From Euleptes europaea (taxonomy: Eukaryota; Chordata; Lepidosauria; Squamata; Sphaerodactylidae): a DNA stretch of 64,000 nt. Location: positions 9,578,501-9,642,500 of the forward strand of contig NC_079321.1 in NCBI RefSeq assembly GCF_029931775.1, given 5' to 3'. Under the pieces are notes generated by a model that saw only the letters and a list, made by a program, of their open reading frames with translations, had not been told where the DNA came from and made no database searches. Position 1 is the first letter of the stretch; each line of letters opens with the position of its first letter. The position numbers and the translations under genes were made by a program. Below are positions 1 through 10,332 of the stretch, piece after piece.

Positions 1-3000
1 GCATTGCTGGGATCATCTCAGTCCTGGGATACAAATACTTAACTGTGAGTTTTTGAGAAATGGCAACCATTAAAATATTCATATCAACTATGAGGTAGAA
101 TACACTGGTTTGGTTTGTTAGACATGCTTACCCCAAATTGGCAGTAGGCTTGTAAGCTTGTCCCCTGGTTACCGCTGCAGCTCCGTGGCGAGGATTCTCC
201 TCCTGTACAAAAAACAAGACTGGCTTGCATTCCACACCTAAAAGAACTGGGTAGGGGGAAAGACTCACTAGAAAAGACTGGTATAGGAAAAGCTGGAGCA
301 GTAGGAAAAGAGGATGAAGACCCAACATGAGGTGGATTGACTCAAAACCTGAATAAGGCTGTTAATAGGGTTGCCAGGTCTGCCACCAGTGGGAGGTTTT
401 GGGGGCGGAGCCTGAGGAGGTTGGGGTTTGGGGAGGGACTTCAATGCCATAGAGTCCAATCGCCAAAGCAGCCGTTTTCTCCAGGGGAACTGATCTCTAT
501 GGGCTGGAGATCAGTTGTAATAGCGGGAGATCTCCAGCTAGTACATATATACGAACATATGAAGCTGCCTTCTACTGAATCAGACTCTTGGTCCATCAAA
601 GTCAGTATTGTCTACTCAGACCGGCAGGTTGGCAATCCTAGCTGTTAAGGATAGCACATTTTGGAGGTCATTAATTCATAGGGTCCTCGTAAGTCAGAAA
701 CAACTGAATGCAATGTACCACACAGGGAAAAGCGCAGCAGAATGCACTTTGACTATTCTGGTATCTAGGGTTGGCACATCCCCATCAGGGGCAGGGGACC
801 CCCACTTTGGGCTCCCTCCCCCGATGCCATCCAGCTGGCCAGTGGGGGTCTCACTAGGCTTAAAATGAGGCTTAGGAGTAACTTCGGGAAGTGACATCAT
901 CACATTGGTGATGTCGAGGGAGATGCTCTGGTATTTGGACAAAACTCTACGGTAAAAACAGCTTCTATCATAGAGTTTTTGCCCAAATACCACAGCGTCT
1001 TCCTCGACGTCACTTCTGGAAGTGACGTCATCGTGCTGGCGATGTCAAGGCCTCGGCCTCATTTTAAGGCTGGTAAGGCCCTCTCCCCTGCCGGTTGTCA
1101 AGGGTACCTGGTAGGGTTGCCAGGTCCCTCTTCACCACCAGTGGGAGGTTTTGGGGGGCAGAGCCTGAAGTGGGCGGGGTTTGGGGAGGGGAGGGACTTC
1201 AATTCCATAGAGTCCAATTGCCAAAGCGGCCATTTTCTCCAGGTGAACTGATCTCTGTCAGCTGGAGATCAGTTGTAATAGCAGGAGATCTCCAGCTAGG
1301 ACCCTCAGGTTGACAACCCTAGTACCCGGCAACCCTACTGGTATTTCAGCTGTGGTTTATTTTGTTTCAGAGGGGTTTCCCGCTGTAAGAGGAAGCGGTT
1401 GGGAGGAGGTATCTGCATTTTAGATGCTGTTTTAGACAGAATCTGAAAAATGCGGGCAAAACATGCAGGGAGAACGAGGTGACCTCTGACAGGGGGGAAA
1501 GGCATGCATAATCAAAAGGAAGCCCTGAAGCAGTCAGCGGGGGTGACCGCGGGGAGACGTCCCTGCATAAAAGGCCTAAGCCTCATTCAGAAAGACCTCA
1601 GAAGCATCAGAAACATATCCTAGGTACCAGGCTAGCCTTGCCAATCTGTTTCTTCACTTCATAGGGTGTGTTTCATAGTTCTAGAATGCCTGAATGAATG
1701 AATGAATGAATGAATGAATGAATGAATGAATGAATGAACAAAGGAATGATTAAACCAGTCATACATTCATGGAAGTTCTGTTGTTCCCCCAATGTGCAGC
1801 TATACCCATTTTGGCACTGGCAAACAAATCCATACCAACTGTACACGTTAGATAATGTAATTTTAGGTTAGGTTCATAAGGCATATCACAGCATATTTCA
1901 TTAACAAACCCAGCAACATTTCCCCAAAATATCTTTAGAGCGTGCCCCTAAAATATTAACTAAATCAGCACGCTGCATCTTATATACACAGGCCAATATA
2001 AGAGTAAGATACCAACAAAAATGTATTTTTAAAACATTTTCTCTCAGAGCCGAAGAAAAGAGTTTTGGAATTGTGCAACCTGTAAGGTGGTAGAAGAAGC
2101 TGCAGCCTGTGTTTTCTTTCTTGATCTATTTTAAAGACTTTTTAATCATCTCATAGTGAAAAAGCACCATACAACTGTTCTCATTCCCTGCCTTCCAGCC
2201 AATTGTCTTCTCATTCCTGAAAATTCAAGACACCTGCGGCGTCCACAACCTGCATGGTTTACCTGGAATTCTCGGGGGCGTCGCAAGCATTATTGCTGCT
2301 GCTGTGCAGGTTAACACTGTGTGAGTTTTAAAAATCTTTTGTTTAGCCATACAGTATCATCACAGTTTTTAATCTGTTGCTGAAACAATACTTTAAACCG
2401 GTTGAAATCTTTGTTCCAACAAGCGCCAGAAAGTATCCATCCATCCCTACATCCATCGTACAAGGAATGAAAAAATGTTTGTCTTTTTATTTCTCAGTTG
2501 CAATGCCTGTTCTTTCTCTAGCCCAGTCCTAAGATCTGTCGCACCACAGCAACAGAAGAAGAGTGTAAATGAGGGGTCCCAAATGTGGTGCCCATGGTCT
2601 CCATGGCACCCACCGACACCTTTCCTGTTGCTGACCAAATGTTTTTTAAAAGTTGGTTGGGGCCAGGTGGGGCTTTCCCCGGCAAGGCTTCAAACTGGCC
2701 ACTGAAGATCTGATTGGCTGTGCAGCAGCTGCCACCTCCCAAGGCACTGTGTGACTGACTGTGAGCTGTGGCAGCCATGTTGTGGCTGGCTCGGCCATCT
2801 GCAGCAGCCATTTTGTGGTTGTGCCCACCACGCTGGGTCAGATTCACAGGCTCAAGCAAGTTGTGGATCCCTTGTGTAGAGACTGTTAATGCAATAGGAG
2901 CTGGTTCCAGCCCCCTGCCCCAGCACAACATAGATACCATTATGTATCTGCTACATGTAGGGTTGCCAGGTCCCTCTTCATCACCGTCAGGGGGCTTTTG

Positions 3001-6000
3001 GAGGCAGAGCCTGAGGAGGGCAGAGTTTGGGGAGGGGAGGGACTTCAATGCCATAGAGTCCAATGGCCAAAGCGGCCATTTTCTCCAGGTGATCTGATCT
3101 CTATCGGCTGGAGATCAGTTGTAATAGCAGGAGATCTCCAGCTACAACCTGGAGGTTGGCAACCCCAGCTCCAAGGGTTCTGTCGAAATCCATGTGGGGT
3201 GCTTCTGCAGTACATGGGAGGCTTTGAAAAGACAAGAAGGGATAGGGGAAGGGGCAGAGAGGCAATGGAACCTGTGTGTGTGCTAGCCCACACAGTCTTC
3301 CAAAGGCCCATCAGAGTCAAGTGGACCTATCATAGTTGTGTATTGGGACAATCGTAGATCATAACTGTGTCTTGGGACAATCACAGATTTGGAAAGCCAT
3401 ATAGTCATGGGACCTATTTTTTTTTTTTAACACAGAGATGTTTTGTGTGTTTTGTAAGAAAAATTTACTCGTACAATTTCATGTCGTTAACCTATTGATC
3501 TGTTCTGTTGTATGTGCAATTGAGTGTTCCGGCAAAAGTGATACATGTTATTTTATTTCATCATATTTTAGAATATCAGCTGGTATGCAGGCTGCTGCTC
3601 TGGGATGCTCCATCGGGATTGCTTTGGTAGGAGGAGCATTCACAGGTCAGTAAGCTAAAGTACTCTGAATGTTGTTTTAGGCTGATCTCACACACATTGG
3701 ATAATGAACACACACACACGAATCAGACCATCAATCCACCAAGTTCGCATTGTCTACTCAGACTGGCAGCTGCTCTCAAGGATCTCAGGCTGAGGTCTTT
3801 CATATTACCTAATGTCGGGTCCTTTTCACTGGAGATGCCAGGGATTGAACCGAGGGTTTTCTGCATGCCAAGCAGATGCTCTACCGCTGAGTTACAACTC
3901 CTTTCACACAGGATAATATAGTTGCAAACGATTGCTACCATGCATTGAGCATTAATTATCCAACAATATGTGAAAGCAGCCTTAGATGTGTGCCTGTATC
4001 TGTGCAAAATATTGTGTGAAATTACAAACTCCTCTAAAGTAATACACATTAAAAAAAATAAAGTAGTTAGATAGTACTTGGATCTGGACAAAAAAGTGTT
4101 TAGATCCCCATCCCATTTTTTTCAGAACGAATAAGAATATACAAAGCTTTCACATAAATTAATGTGTGTGTGTGTTTGCATGAAGTGGCTGGTTTTATTG
4201 GCTTTCTTTTAAAAAAATGTATTTAATAATTAAAGGATGAGCTGCTGAAATTTCTGTAGCATTTTTAAAGCAGGGTAAATGTTTATAGACTTAGACCTCT
4301 GCATACAACTAGTTGACAACAATGAATCCTTCTTCAAGGTTAGCGCCAGTCTGATGTACAGGCACGCCTCATTTTATTGCACCCCGCTTTATTGCACTTC
4401 GCAGATATTGTCTTTTCGAGCAAGTCTATTTACGCCATTTTTCCAACAGCATGTGCTCTCTTTGTGTCTCTGTGTCACATTTCAGTAATTCTTGCAATAT
4501 TTGAAACCTTTTCATTATTATTACAGTACATTTTTTAGACATAATGCTATTGCACACTTAATAGATTACAGGACAGTGTAAATATAACTTTTATGCACAC
4601 TGGGCAACCAAAATTATTTTTAGTGTTACTCGCTTTATTGCGGTGGTCTGGAATCGAACCCGCAATATCTATGAGGTATGCTTGTGATGATTAAAGTGCT
4701 GCTGGATTATGAGTGGGTAGACCTGGGGTCTAATCCCCACTTGGCCATGAGGTTCTCAGGGTAACCTTGGACCAGTCATACTGTCAGCCTACCTCACAGG
4801 GTGGTTGTCATAATAAAAGAGAGGGAGTCAGAATCAAGTACATTGCCCAAAGCTCCTTGGAGGATAGCAGGGATTCCAATGTTACGCACAGAATCTTTTA
4901 TAAAGGACTGCCTGCTTACAATCGAATGCTGTGTTTTTCTCCCATGATGCAGGGTTGATTCTGAGCTTACCTTTCTTGGGACAGCCCCCTGACCAGACCT
5001 GTTACGACGACTCGGTGTACTGGGAGGTAGGATACAACAGTGCAGCAGAGAGCTTTTCTTTCATGCTACCCAGGGCTTATGGCACAGCACAATGACATAG
5101 GAGTCCTTTCCAGAATTCAGTCTTTCACAGCGGTAATCTTAGTGAGCAGTATGGTGCCAGGTCCCCCGTGGCCACCAGCAGGGGATGAGGGGGATAGGGT
5201 TGCCAGCTGCAGGTTGGGAAACTCCTGGAAATTTGGGTGATGGAGCCTAGGGAGGACAGGGACCTCAGTGGGGTACAATGCCACAGAGTCCTTAGGGCTT
5301 TCCCACATGCTCGTTTCCCCGCATGTTATTTTAAATGACATTTTCCCCCTATTGCAACTACAAGCTCCAGGATTGTTTAATAAATGAGGGGAATGGCACG
5401 AAGGGAAAGGGACATTTTAACCTTTTCCTCCCTTGCTGCTTTCTCACTGGAACAGCTTCCCCACTCCTTTCAACAGCTTTTACCCTCATTGGGGGGAAAT
5501 ATAGGTAACTGTCAGTTTCCCCCTGGAGGTAGGGTTACCAGGTCCCTCTTCGCCACCGGCTGGAGGTTTTGTGGGCGGAGCCTGAGGAGGGTGAGGTTTG
5601 GGGAGGGGAGGGACTTCAAAGCCATAGAGTCTAATTGCCAAAGCAGCCATTTTCTGTACCTTGCACGATACCTTAAAACCGTTTTGTTATCATAACTCTT
5701 ACAGTGAAAATTCTAATGTGCCCCTTTCTTCCTAACCGAGCCTGCACATACGTGCAAAGGAAAATTATTAATCCCCTCAGTCGAACTCTGGGCTTCCCTC
5801 TTCATTGCAGGCCCAACTGACTAAGGGTGGGGGCCTTGAAGTTAGTAGCATACCTAACTGTTCATGCTCAGTGAGCTCCCTGGGACCTAAAGTCCACAAT
5901 ATTGGCATCGGTTACACACACAAAAGACCACATTTTGTTATGAGGAATCTGATATGGATAAGACTAAAAATGTGTTGCCCTGACCTGGATGGCTCAGGCT

Positions 6001-7925
6001 AGCCTGATCTCGTCAGATCTCAGAAGCTAAGCAGGGTCAGCCCTGGTTAGTATTTGGATGGGAGACCACCAAGGAAGTCCAGGGTTGCTGTGCAGAGGAA
6101 GGCACTGGCAAACCACCTCTGTTAGTCTCTTGCCGTGAAAACCCCAAAAAGGGGTCGCCATAAGTCGGCTGCGACTTGAAGGCACTTTACACACACAAAA
6201 ATGTGTTATTAAAATGCACTTTTGTTTAAGCTCAACAGAAACACAGAAATAGAGAAAAAATGTATTATACTCTAGAATTTTAAAGATTGAACTGGGACAC
6301 AAGGTCTAGTCACACCCAGGGTAGATATATAATTTTTATTATTGTTTTTATATAATTGAACAGTAGATTTAATGTATTATTCTGATCCCCCATCCCTCCT
6401 ACCCCCTTTTTATGTTTACTTCTTTATTTTTCTGGGAAAATAAAACTTATTTCTAAAAACAAAAACAAAAACCCCCATACAATTTAAAATCTCAGTTAGG
6501 ACTGCCGATAAATTAAAATTAGTCCAATGCAGTCCTAAATAAATCTGTCTTCAACAGCCTCATGACCCCCCCAAAAATGACAGAAATAAGTTGCAGTGTT
6601 CTTCTGAATCAAAGTCTCTTGTGACACCTTGTTTTTCGCACTGAATCTTCTGTTCCCGAACAAAGCAAGGTCGAATTCTCCTCAAGAACTCGTTAGACTT
6701 CTTTCCCCTTATCAGCTGTGTTGCTATCTGCCAGCAGTTTCTCCAAGAACTAGTTGTATAAATGTTCTTTGTTTCTCTTCCCATACCATTTGTGTGGAAG
6801 AGACCTTCATAGGGGCTTTGGCAACTTTTGAACACAAAATATTTCTTGCTATGATACCATATGCCAGCGGTTCCCAAACGTTTTGAGTCATGGAGCACTT
6901 TTCTGGAGAGAAATTCGTCATGGAGCACTAATTTTCACCTAGCACCTATATACTAAACCGAATGACAGTAGTATTTGTCTTTCCAATCTCTTCACGGAGC
7001 ACTAGGAGATGTTTCGCGGAGCACCAAGTGCTCCATGGAGCACAGTTTGGGAACTGCTGCCATATGCCATTCTCTGTCACCCACAGGCAATTATAACTAG
7101 AGCTTCTGGTTTTCTGAGCTGTTCCTTCTGAGCCTTAATGCTTCATCCAAGTTCTTACTAAGCATAATCTTTTGAGGGTTATCAATCAGCCACTGTGAAA
7201 CAGGATACTGGACTAGATAAATGGGCCCTTGGCTTGATCCAGGTCAGCCATAAAATGGCTTTTGGGGTTTCTCACGGGATCCAGAAATGGTCATGAAGAG
7301 AAGTGCGGTGAACCCCATAGGTAGGGTTGCCAACCTCCAGGTAATAGCTGGAGGTCTCCTGCTATTACAACTTATCTCCAGCTGATAGAGATCAGTTCCC
7401 CTGGAGAAAATGGCTGCTTTGGCAATTGCACTCTATGGCATTGAAGTCCCTCCCCTCTCCAAACCCTGTCCTCCTCAGGCTCCACCCCAAAAACCTCCCA
7501 CTGCTGGCAAAGAGGGACCTGGCAACCGTACCCATAGGCCTGCCTGTAATGCAGGTCTGGTATGAAGACAAGACATTAGGATCAAGTGGCCAGAGGCAGA
7601 TTCATTCCACAAGGACTGCATTCTGGGATATGTAGCATCAGCCTTAGAGTTTGTCATAGCTGGCAGAGACAAATGCAGAAAAGCTGACTTGGAACAAAAA
7701 GCAGCTTTGCTTATTCTGTTACCAATTAAATGCATTGCCTAAGGGAGGGGAAAAGCTACATTGTACTGTGAACCTAACTACAGTGGGAAGGAAAACAAAT
7801 GAAATGGCATGGACTCAAGTTCATTTCTCGTTTGCATTCCCTTCTAGATTCCTGGGGAAGAGGAGACACAAAAAAACTGTCTTGAGTCCAAGGAAGACCT
7901 CAACAAACTCAGTGTTGATGCATAG
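1..7925 (+). CDS. RHAG: Rh-family ammonium/ammonia channel, 3' five coding exons (RHAG-like), 5' partial
   Basis: Polytopic membrane channel for NH3/NH4+; in vertebrates RhAG is the red-cell member of the ammonium transporter/Rh family. Visible coding exons are 1-44, 2199-2320, 3572-3645, 4953-5026 and 7848-7925 (stop 7923-7925). All have AG acceptors and GT donors, phases agree, and they give 129 residues. The second exon encodes [13 protein letters not shown]; its NLHG histidine corresponds to the second of the twin pore histidines of Rh channels. Next come a glycine/alanine-rich helix ([17 protein letters not shown]) and the hallmark [16 protein letters not shown], then a short cytoplasmic tail ending KLSVDA. 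The MQAAALG and YDDSVYW stretches fit RhAG better than RhBG or RhCG, from memory of the human proteins. Upstream exons lie outside the window. No frameshift or stop interrupts the exons. The paralogue assignment is inference; the family is secure. Confidence 0.88.
366..640 (+). mobile_element. hAT MITE (family 'GGGTTGCC'), interrupted by a tRNA-type SINE
   Basis: Begins TAGGGTTGCCAGG and ends TTGGCAATCCTA, flanked by a perfect 8-bp duplication GCTGTTAA (358-365 and 641-648). A SINE fragment in antisense (about 545-622) sits near the 3' end. Terminal inverted repeats plus an 8-bp duplication indicate a non-autonomous hAT-superfamily element. Confidence 0.8.
545..622 (-). mobile_element. tRNA-type SINE fragment (type I)
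   Basis: Antisense 3' part of the SINE whose full-length relative is at 56454-56665, recognisable by GAAGCTGCCTT, TGAATCAGACTC and TCAGTATTGTCTACTCAGAC. It lies inside the hAT MITE at 366-640. Confidence 0.7.
766..1337 (+). mobile_element. Second hAT-type element with internal palindrome, carrying a nested MITE
   Basis: Starts TAGGGTTGGCAC and ends CGGCAACCCTA; flanks CTGGTATC (758-765) and CTGGTATT (1338-1345) form an 8-bp duplication with one mismatch. The interior is an imperfect hairpin: GGAAGTGACATCATC, TTTGGACAAAACTCT and its inverted partner AGAGTTTTTGCCCAAAT, then GGAAGTGACGTCATC. A GGGTTGCC-family MITE is inserted at 1112-1321. Confidence 0.72.
1112..1321 (+). mobile_element. hAT MITE (GGGTTGCC family), nested, near full length
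   Basis: About 210 bp from TAGGGTTGCCAGG to GACAACCCTA with target duplication GTACCTGG/GTACCCGG (1104-1111, 1322-1329). It is the younger insertion within 766-1337. Confidence 0.82.
1686..1739. repeat. (GAAT)n microsatellite
   Basis: About thirteen tandem copies of a GAAT/AATG tetranucleotide in the first visible RHAG intron. Confidence 0.9.
2572..2870 (+). mobile_element. Decayed hAT-like fragment in RHAG intron
   Basis: GAGGGGTCCCAAATGTGGTG, CATGGCACCCACCGACACC and GGGGCCAGGTGGGGCTTT resemble the 'CAGGGGTCCCC' class of hAT (Charlie-like) elements. No clear far end. Confidence 0.4.
2958..3167 (+). mobile_element. hAT MITE (GGGTTGCC family), near full length
   Basis: TAGGGTTGCCAGG to GGCAACCCCA, flanks GCTACATG/GCTCCAAG (6 of 8 match). 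In the RHAG intron between 2320 and 3572. Confidence 0.72.
3723..3898 (-). mobile_element. tRNA-type SINE (type I), nearly complete
   Basis: Antisense copy; the tRNA-like head (box B-like GGATTGAACC complement, GCATGCCAAGCAGATGCTC) is at the right and the body at the left. Same family as 56454-56665. Confidence 0.7.
4359..4684. mobile_element. Tigger1-like (pogo/mariner) non-autonomous element
   Basis: Terminal repeats CAGGCACGCCTCATTTTATTG and CGCAATATCTATGAGGTATGC, with TA before the left end. The interior (CGAGCAAGTCTATTTACGCC, GACATAATGCTATTGCACAC, GCGGTGGTCTGGAATCGAAC) matches from memory both ends of Tigger1, with the transposase deleted. In the RHAG intron between 3645 and 4953. Confidence 0.72.
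4690..4830 (+). mobile_element. tRNA-type SINE (type II), 5' truncated
   Basis: Contains GTCTAATCCCCACTTGGCCA and CTACCTCACAGGGTGGTTGT, diagnostic of the family seen complete at 35811-36110. Confidence 0.55.
5195..5292 (+). mobile_element. hAT MITE fragment (subfamily 2)
   Basis: GATAGGGTTGCCAGCTGCAGG, TTGGGAAACTCCTGG, GACCTCAGTGGGG: left half of the subfamily also at 34655-34861. A further fragment (GTGCCAGGTCCCCCGTGG) precedes it from about 5153. Confidence 0.6.
5530..5656 (+). mobile_element. hAT MITE fragment (GGGTTGCC family)
   Basis: Left two thirds of the element, from TAGGGTTACCAGG to GCAGCCATTTTCT; right end lost. Last RHAG intron. Confidence 0.65.
5975..6195 (+). mobile_element. 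5S-rRNA-derived SINE with BovB-like tail
   Basis: The head carries 5S rRNA sequence (CTGATCTCGTCAGATCTCAG, AAGCTAAGCAGGGTCAG, TTTGGATGGGAGACC), then GGCACTGGCAAACCACCTCT, and a 3' tail GTCGGCTGCGACTTGAAGGC like BovB-mobilised squamate SINEs. The best preserved copy in the window. Confidence 0.8.
6330..6475 (+). mobile_element. Possible L1 3' tail
   Basis: CCCCCTTTTTATGTTTACTT then TTTTCTGGGAAAATAAAA with an A-rich end resembles squamate L1 3' ends. Weak. From here to 6864 nothing else was recognised. Confidence 0.3.
6865..7059. mobile_element. hAT (Charlie-like) MITE
   Basis: Inverted ends CAGCGGTTCCCAAAC and GTTTGGGAACTGCTG, perfect 8-bp duplication CCATATGC (6857-6864, 7060-7067), 195 bp with no coding capacity. 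In the last RHAG intron. Confidence 0.85.
7322..7530 (-). mobile_element. hAT MITE (GGGTTGCC family), full length
   Basis: TAGGGTTGCCAACCTCC to GGCAACCGTA, perfect 8-bp duplication CCCATAGG (7314-7321, 7531-7538); opposite orientation to 1112-1321. This copy defines the family cleanly. Confidence 0.85.
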
Positions 7926-8044
7926 AAAGAAAGGAACTTCCCCATGTCTCTTTTGCCTGTGGTGCTTTCCTCATTTTGTAGAAAAATATCCTGACCAGAC
8001 TTTGTTTTTCAACCTATATGATAACTTACAGCAAACCCCCTAAA

Positions 8045-8050
8045 AATAAA
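8045..8050 (+). promoter_or_regulatory. RHAG polyadenylation signal
   Basis: An AATAAA hexamer lies about 120 bases after the RHAG stop codon in AT-rich sequence, so a compact 3' UTR ending near 8065-8075 is likely. Based on position and motif only. Confidence 0.5.
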
Positions 8051-8312
8051 GCCTCCACAAAAAATCATTGACTGATTCTTCTGTACAAGTACTGTGAATA
8101 TTGTACCTTTGCAGAATTGAGTTTACTGAACACACAATATACAAATTCATGATCTATGTGTTTAGATTTATTTTATTTAAAACATTTGGGCCTTTTATGC
8201 ATGGCTGTTTCCTCGCAGTCACATTCTCCCCCCCCCCACTGTTCTGGGGCTTTGCTTTGATTATGCATGCCTTTTCTGACCATCAGAGGTCGTCTTGCTC
8301 TCCCCACGCATT

Positions 8313-8496
8313 GCTGGAGATCTCCCGTTATTACAATTGGTCTCCAGCCAATAGAGATCAGTTCACCTGAAGAAAATGGCCTCATTGGCAATTGGACTCT
8401 ATGGCATTGAAGTCTCTCCCCTCTCCAAACCACGCCCTCCTCAGGCTCCACCCCCAAAATCTCCAGGTATTTCCCAACCCAGAGCTGGCAACCCTA
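8313..8496 (-). mobile_element. hAT MITE fragment (GGGTTGCC family)
   Basis: Body and one end (CTGGCAACCCTA) present, other end lost. Lies just past the RHAG 3' end. Confidence 0.65.
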
Positions 8497-8665
8497 TGTT
8501 TCAGGGAGGTGACAAGGAGAGAAACAGCCTTGTACACCTAGGTCTGCCATTCTCCCAAGAAACTGGGAGCAAAAGCAGGTAACAATAATAAAACTACTAC
8601 AACACGGCATATTCCAAGAATGACAAGATTAAAACAGCCAGAAAAATCTTTCAGATAGAGTTTGA

Positions 8666-8785
8666 TAGGGTTTCCAACTCTGGGTTAGGAAATTCCTGGA
8701 GATTTGGGGTGGAGCCTGAGGAAGGTGGGGTTTAGAGAGGAAAAGGGACCTCAGTGGAGTGTAAAGCCATACAATCCAAGTTGTG
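8666..8785 (+). mobile_element. hAT MITE fragment (subfamily 2)
   Basis: TAGGGTTTCCAACTCTGGG, AAATTCCTGGAGATTTGGGG, GGACCTCAGTGGAGTG; right end not found. Confidence 0.5.
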
Positions 8786-8929
8786 GAGTACGGTTACCAG
8801 GCCTTCTGCTATGGTGGGAGGCTCCAGCCCATTGTTGCACCTCTACCAGCCTCTGTGCTGGTATGTCTCTTTTGGAAACAACCTGGAAGTGACAATGGGT
8901 AGCTGTAGGAATTGCTGGAAACTCTATAG

Positions 8930-9020
8930 CAGGGGTGAGGAACCTTTTTCCTGCCAAGGGCCATTTGCTTATTTATAACATCATTCGGGGGCCATAACCA
9001 GGTGTAGATCTCCCGGCCCG
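8930..9020 (+). mobile_element. hAT-like fragment
   Basis: CAGGGGTGAGGAACCTTTTT and GCCAAGGGCCATTTGC match a common hAT terminus; interior and far end missing. Confidence 0.4.
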
Positions 9021-9049
9021 GGGGGGGGGAGGAGAGGCTAGTGTTGCCA

Positions 9050-10260
9050 GGTCTCCAGCCACCACCTGGAGGTTATATAAAAATACTCACAGTACTGATA
9101 ACAAAGTAGCTGGGAAAAAGAACCAGTACAACTCACTATATTCAACAATATCTATTAATAACAACGTGCAAACTGGGAAACAAACACAAGGTGGTACAAA
9201 ATTGGTGAACACAATATATATAAGGTGAATCAGAAATACAAGTATTTACAATATTGGTAACACAAGCATAATAGCAGTCTCCAAAAAGCAAGGCAACAGT
9301 CCAAATCCAAGGCAGGAAGGAAAGAATTCTTCAAGTCCAAACGTGGACAAATATTTCAAGGTAGGTGGCAAAAAGTCCAAAAAGGAGGAAACGCTATTCT
9401 GTAGTGCTTTCACCAAAGCCTAGCTTCATCAGCCTATAGAATTCATATAAATATTATAACACTCCTATAGTAGATTGCTTTATTATAAATTTATAAATTG
9501 AAAAATAATAGTATAATGAAAGCTTACCTCAGTTCTGTTAGAAACCCACAAGTTTGGGAGGTTTGTATTCTTATAAATCTTATTAGTCAACCATGTACAA
9601 AATCAGGTCGAACGGTAAATCTTTTTATATATAAGTATTTTAACTTTTGCAGTTTTTTAATATTTTTAATGTAAGTTGTTTTAAGCTCCCACAAAAAGTT
9701 GGGCTGCTAATCTTTCAATATCATAGTTAAGCTGTAGCAAACAGCTTTAGGTACATATAGAACAAGTTGGGTCACATGATGTTAAGCAAGGACTAATCTA
9801 AGAGGATTTAAAGGTACAGTACACATGCAGTAAACTTCAAAAGTAAACTTATAAAAAACAAGACAAATCAAATTCATTATTCAAGCCATTGGGGGCTAGA
9901 GTATTAAAAAGGTAAATGAAACACATTTCATTCTGAAGCAACACCTTCTATACGTCTCTACACTCATGCGGGTGATCTCTGTAAACCCATAGCACAAAGA
10001 ATTGCATGTCATTTTCAGAATGTTTTTGTTCAACAAAATGGCTTGTTAAGGGGGCATGACAATTACGGGCCCGTAATCTTGAACTGTACTATACCATTCC
10101 TAGAGAAAAGCCAACAAAGTTTGTGTTTTCTGGTTTCGTATGTTCAGTCAATGCAGATGTCTTGAACTACTGCCACAACGAGGTTGACTTAATCCACCTC
10201 CAATCTCCACCTGCTTCTTTCTCAAAGGATACAGGTCCCCAAATTCGAATATTCCTTTTT
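9050..10260. other. Gene-free AT-rich stretch; possible Penelope-like remnant at its left
   Basis: No open frame of note. The complement of 9396-9436 reads CTGATGA, a short self-complementary stretch, then GAAAGC, reminiscent of the CTGAnGA...GAAA cores seen in Penelope-like element ends. The rest (9440-10260) was not recognised. Confidence 0.25.
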
Positions 10261-10332
10261 TTGTTCTGTGAAGTCACACCTGACTTATGGTGACCTCAAA
10301 GGATTTTCAAGAGAAGAGAGGCTCAGAGGTGG

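Noticed and set aside
5975-6195. Candidate 5S rRNA gene
   Set aside because: Only part of 5S is present, fused to a non-5S body and a BovB-like tail, and the same composite recurs at several places: a SINE.
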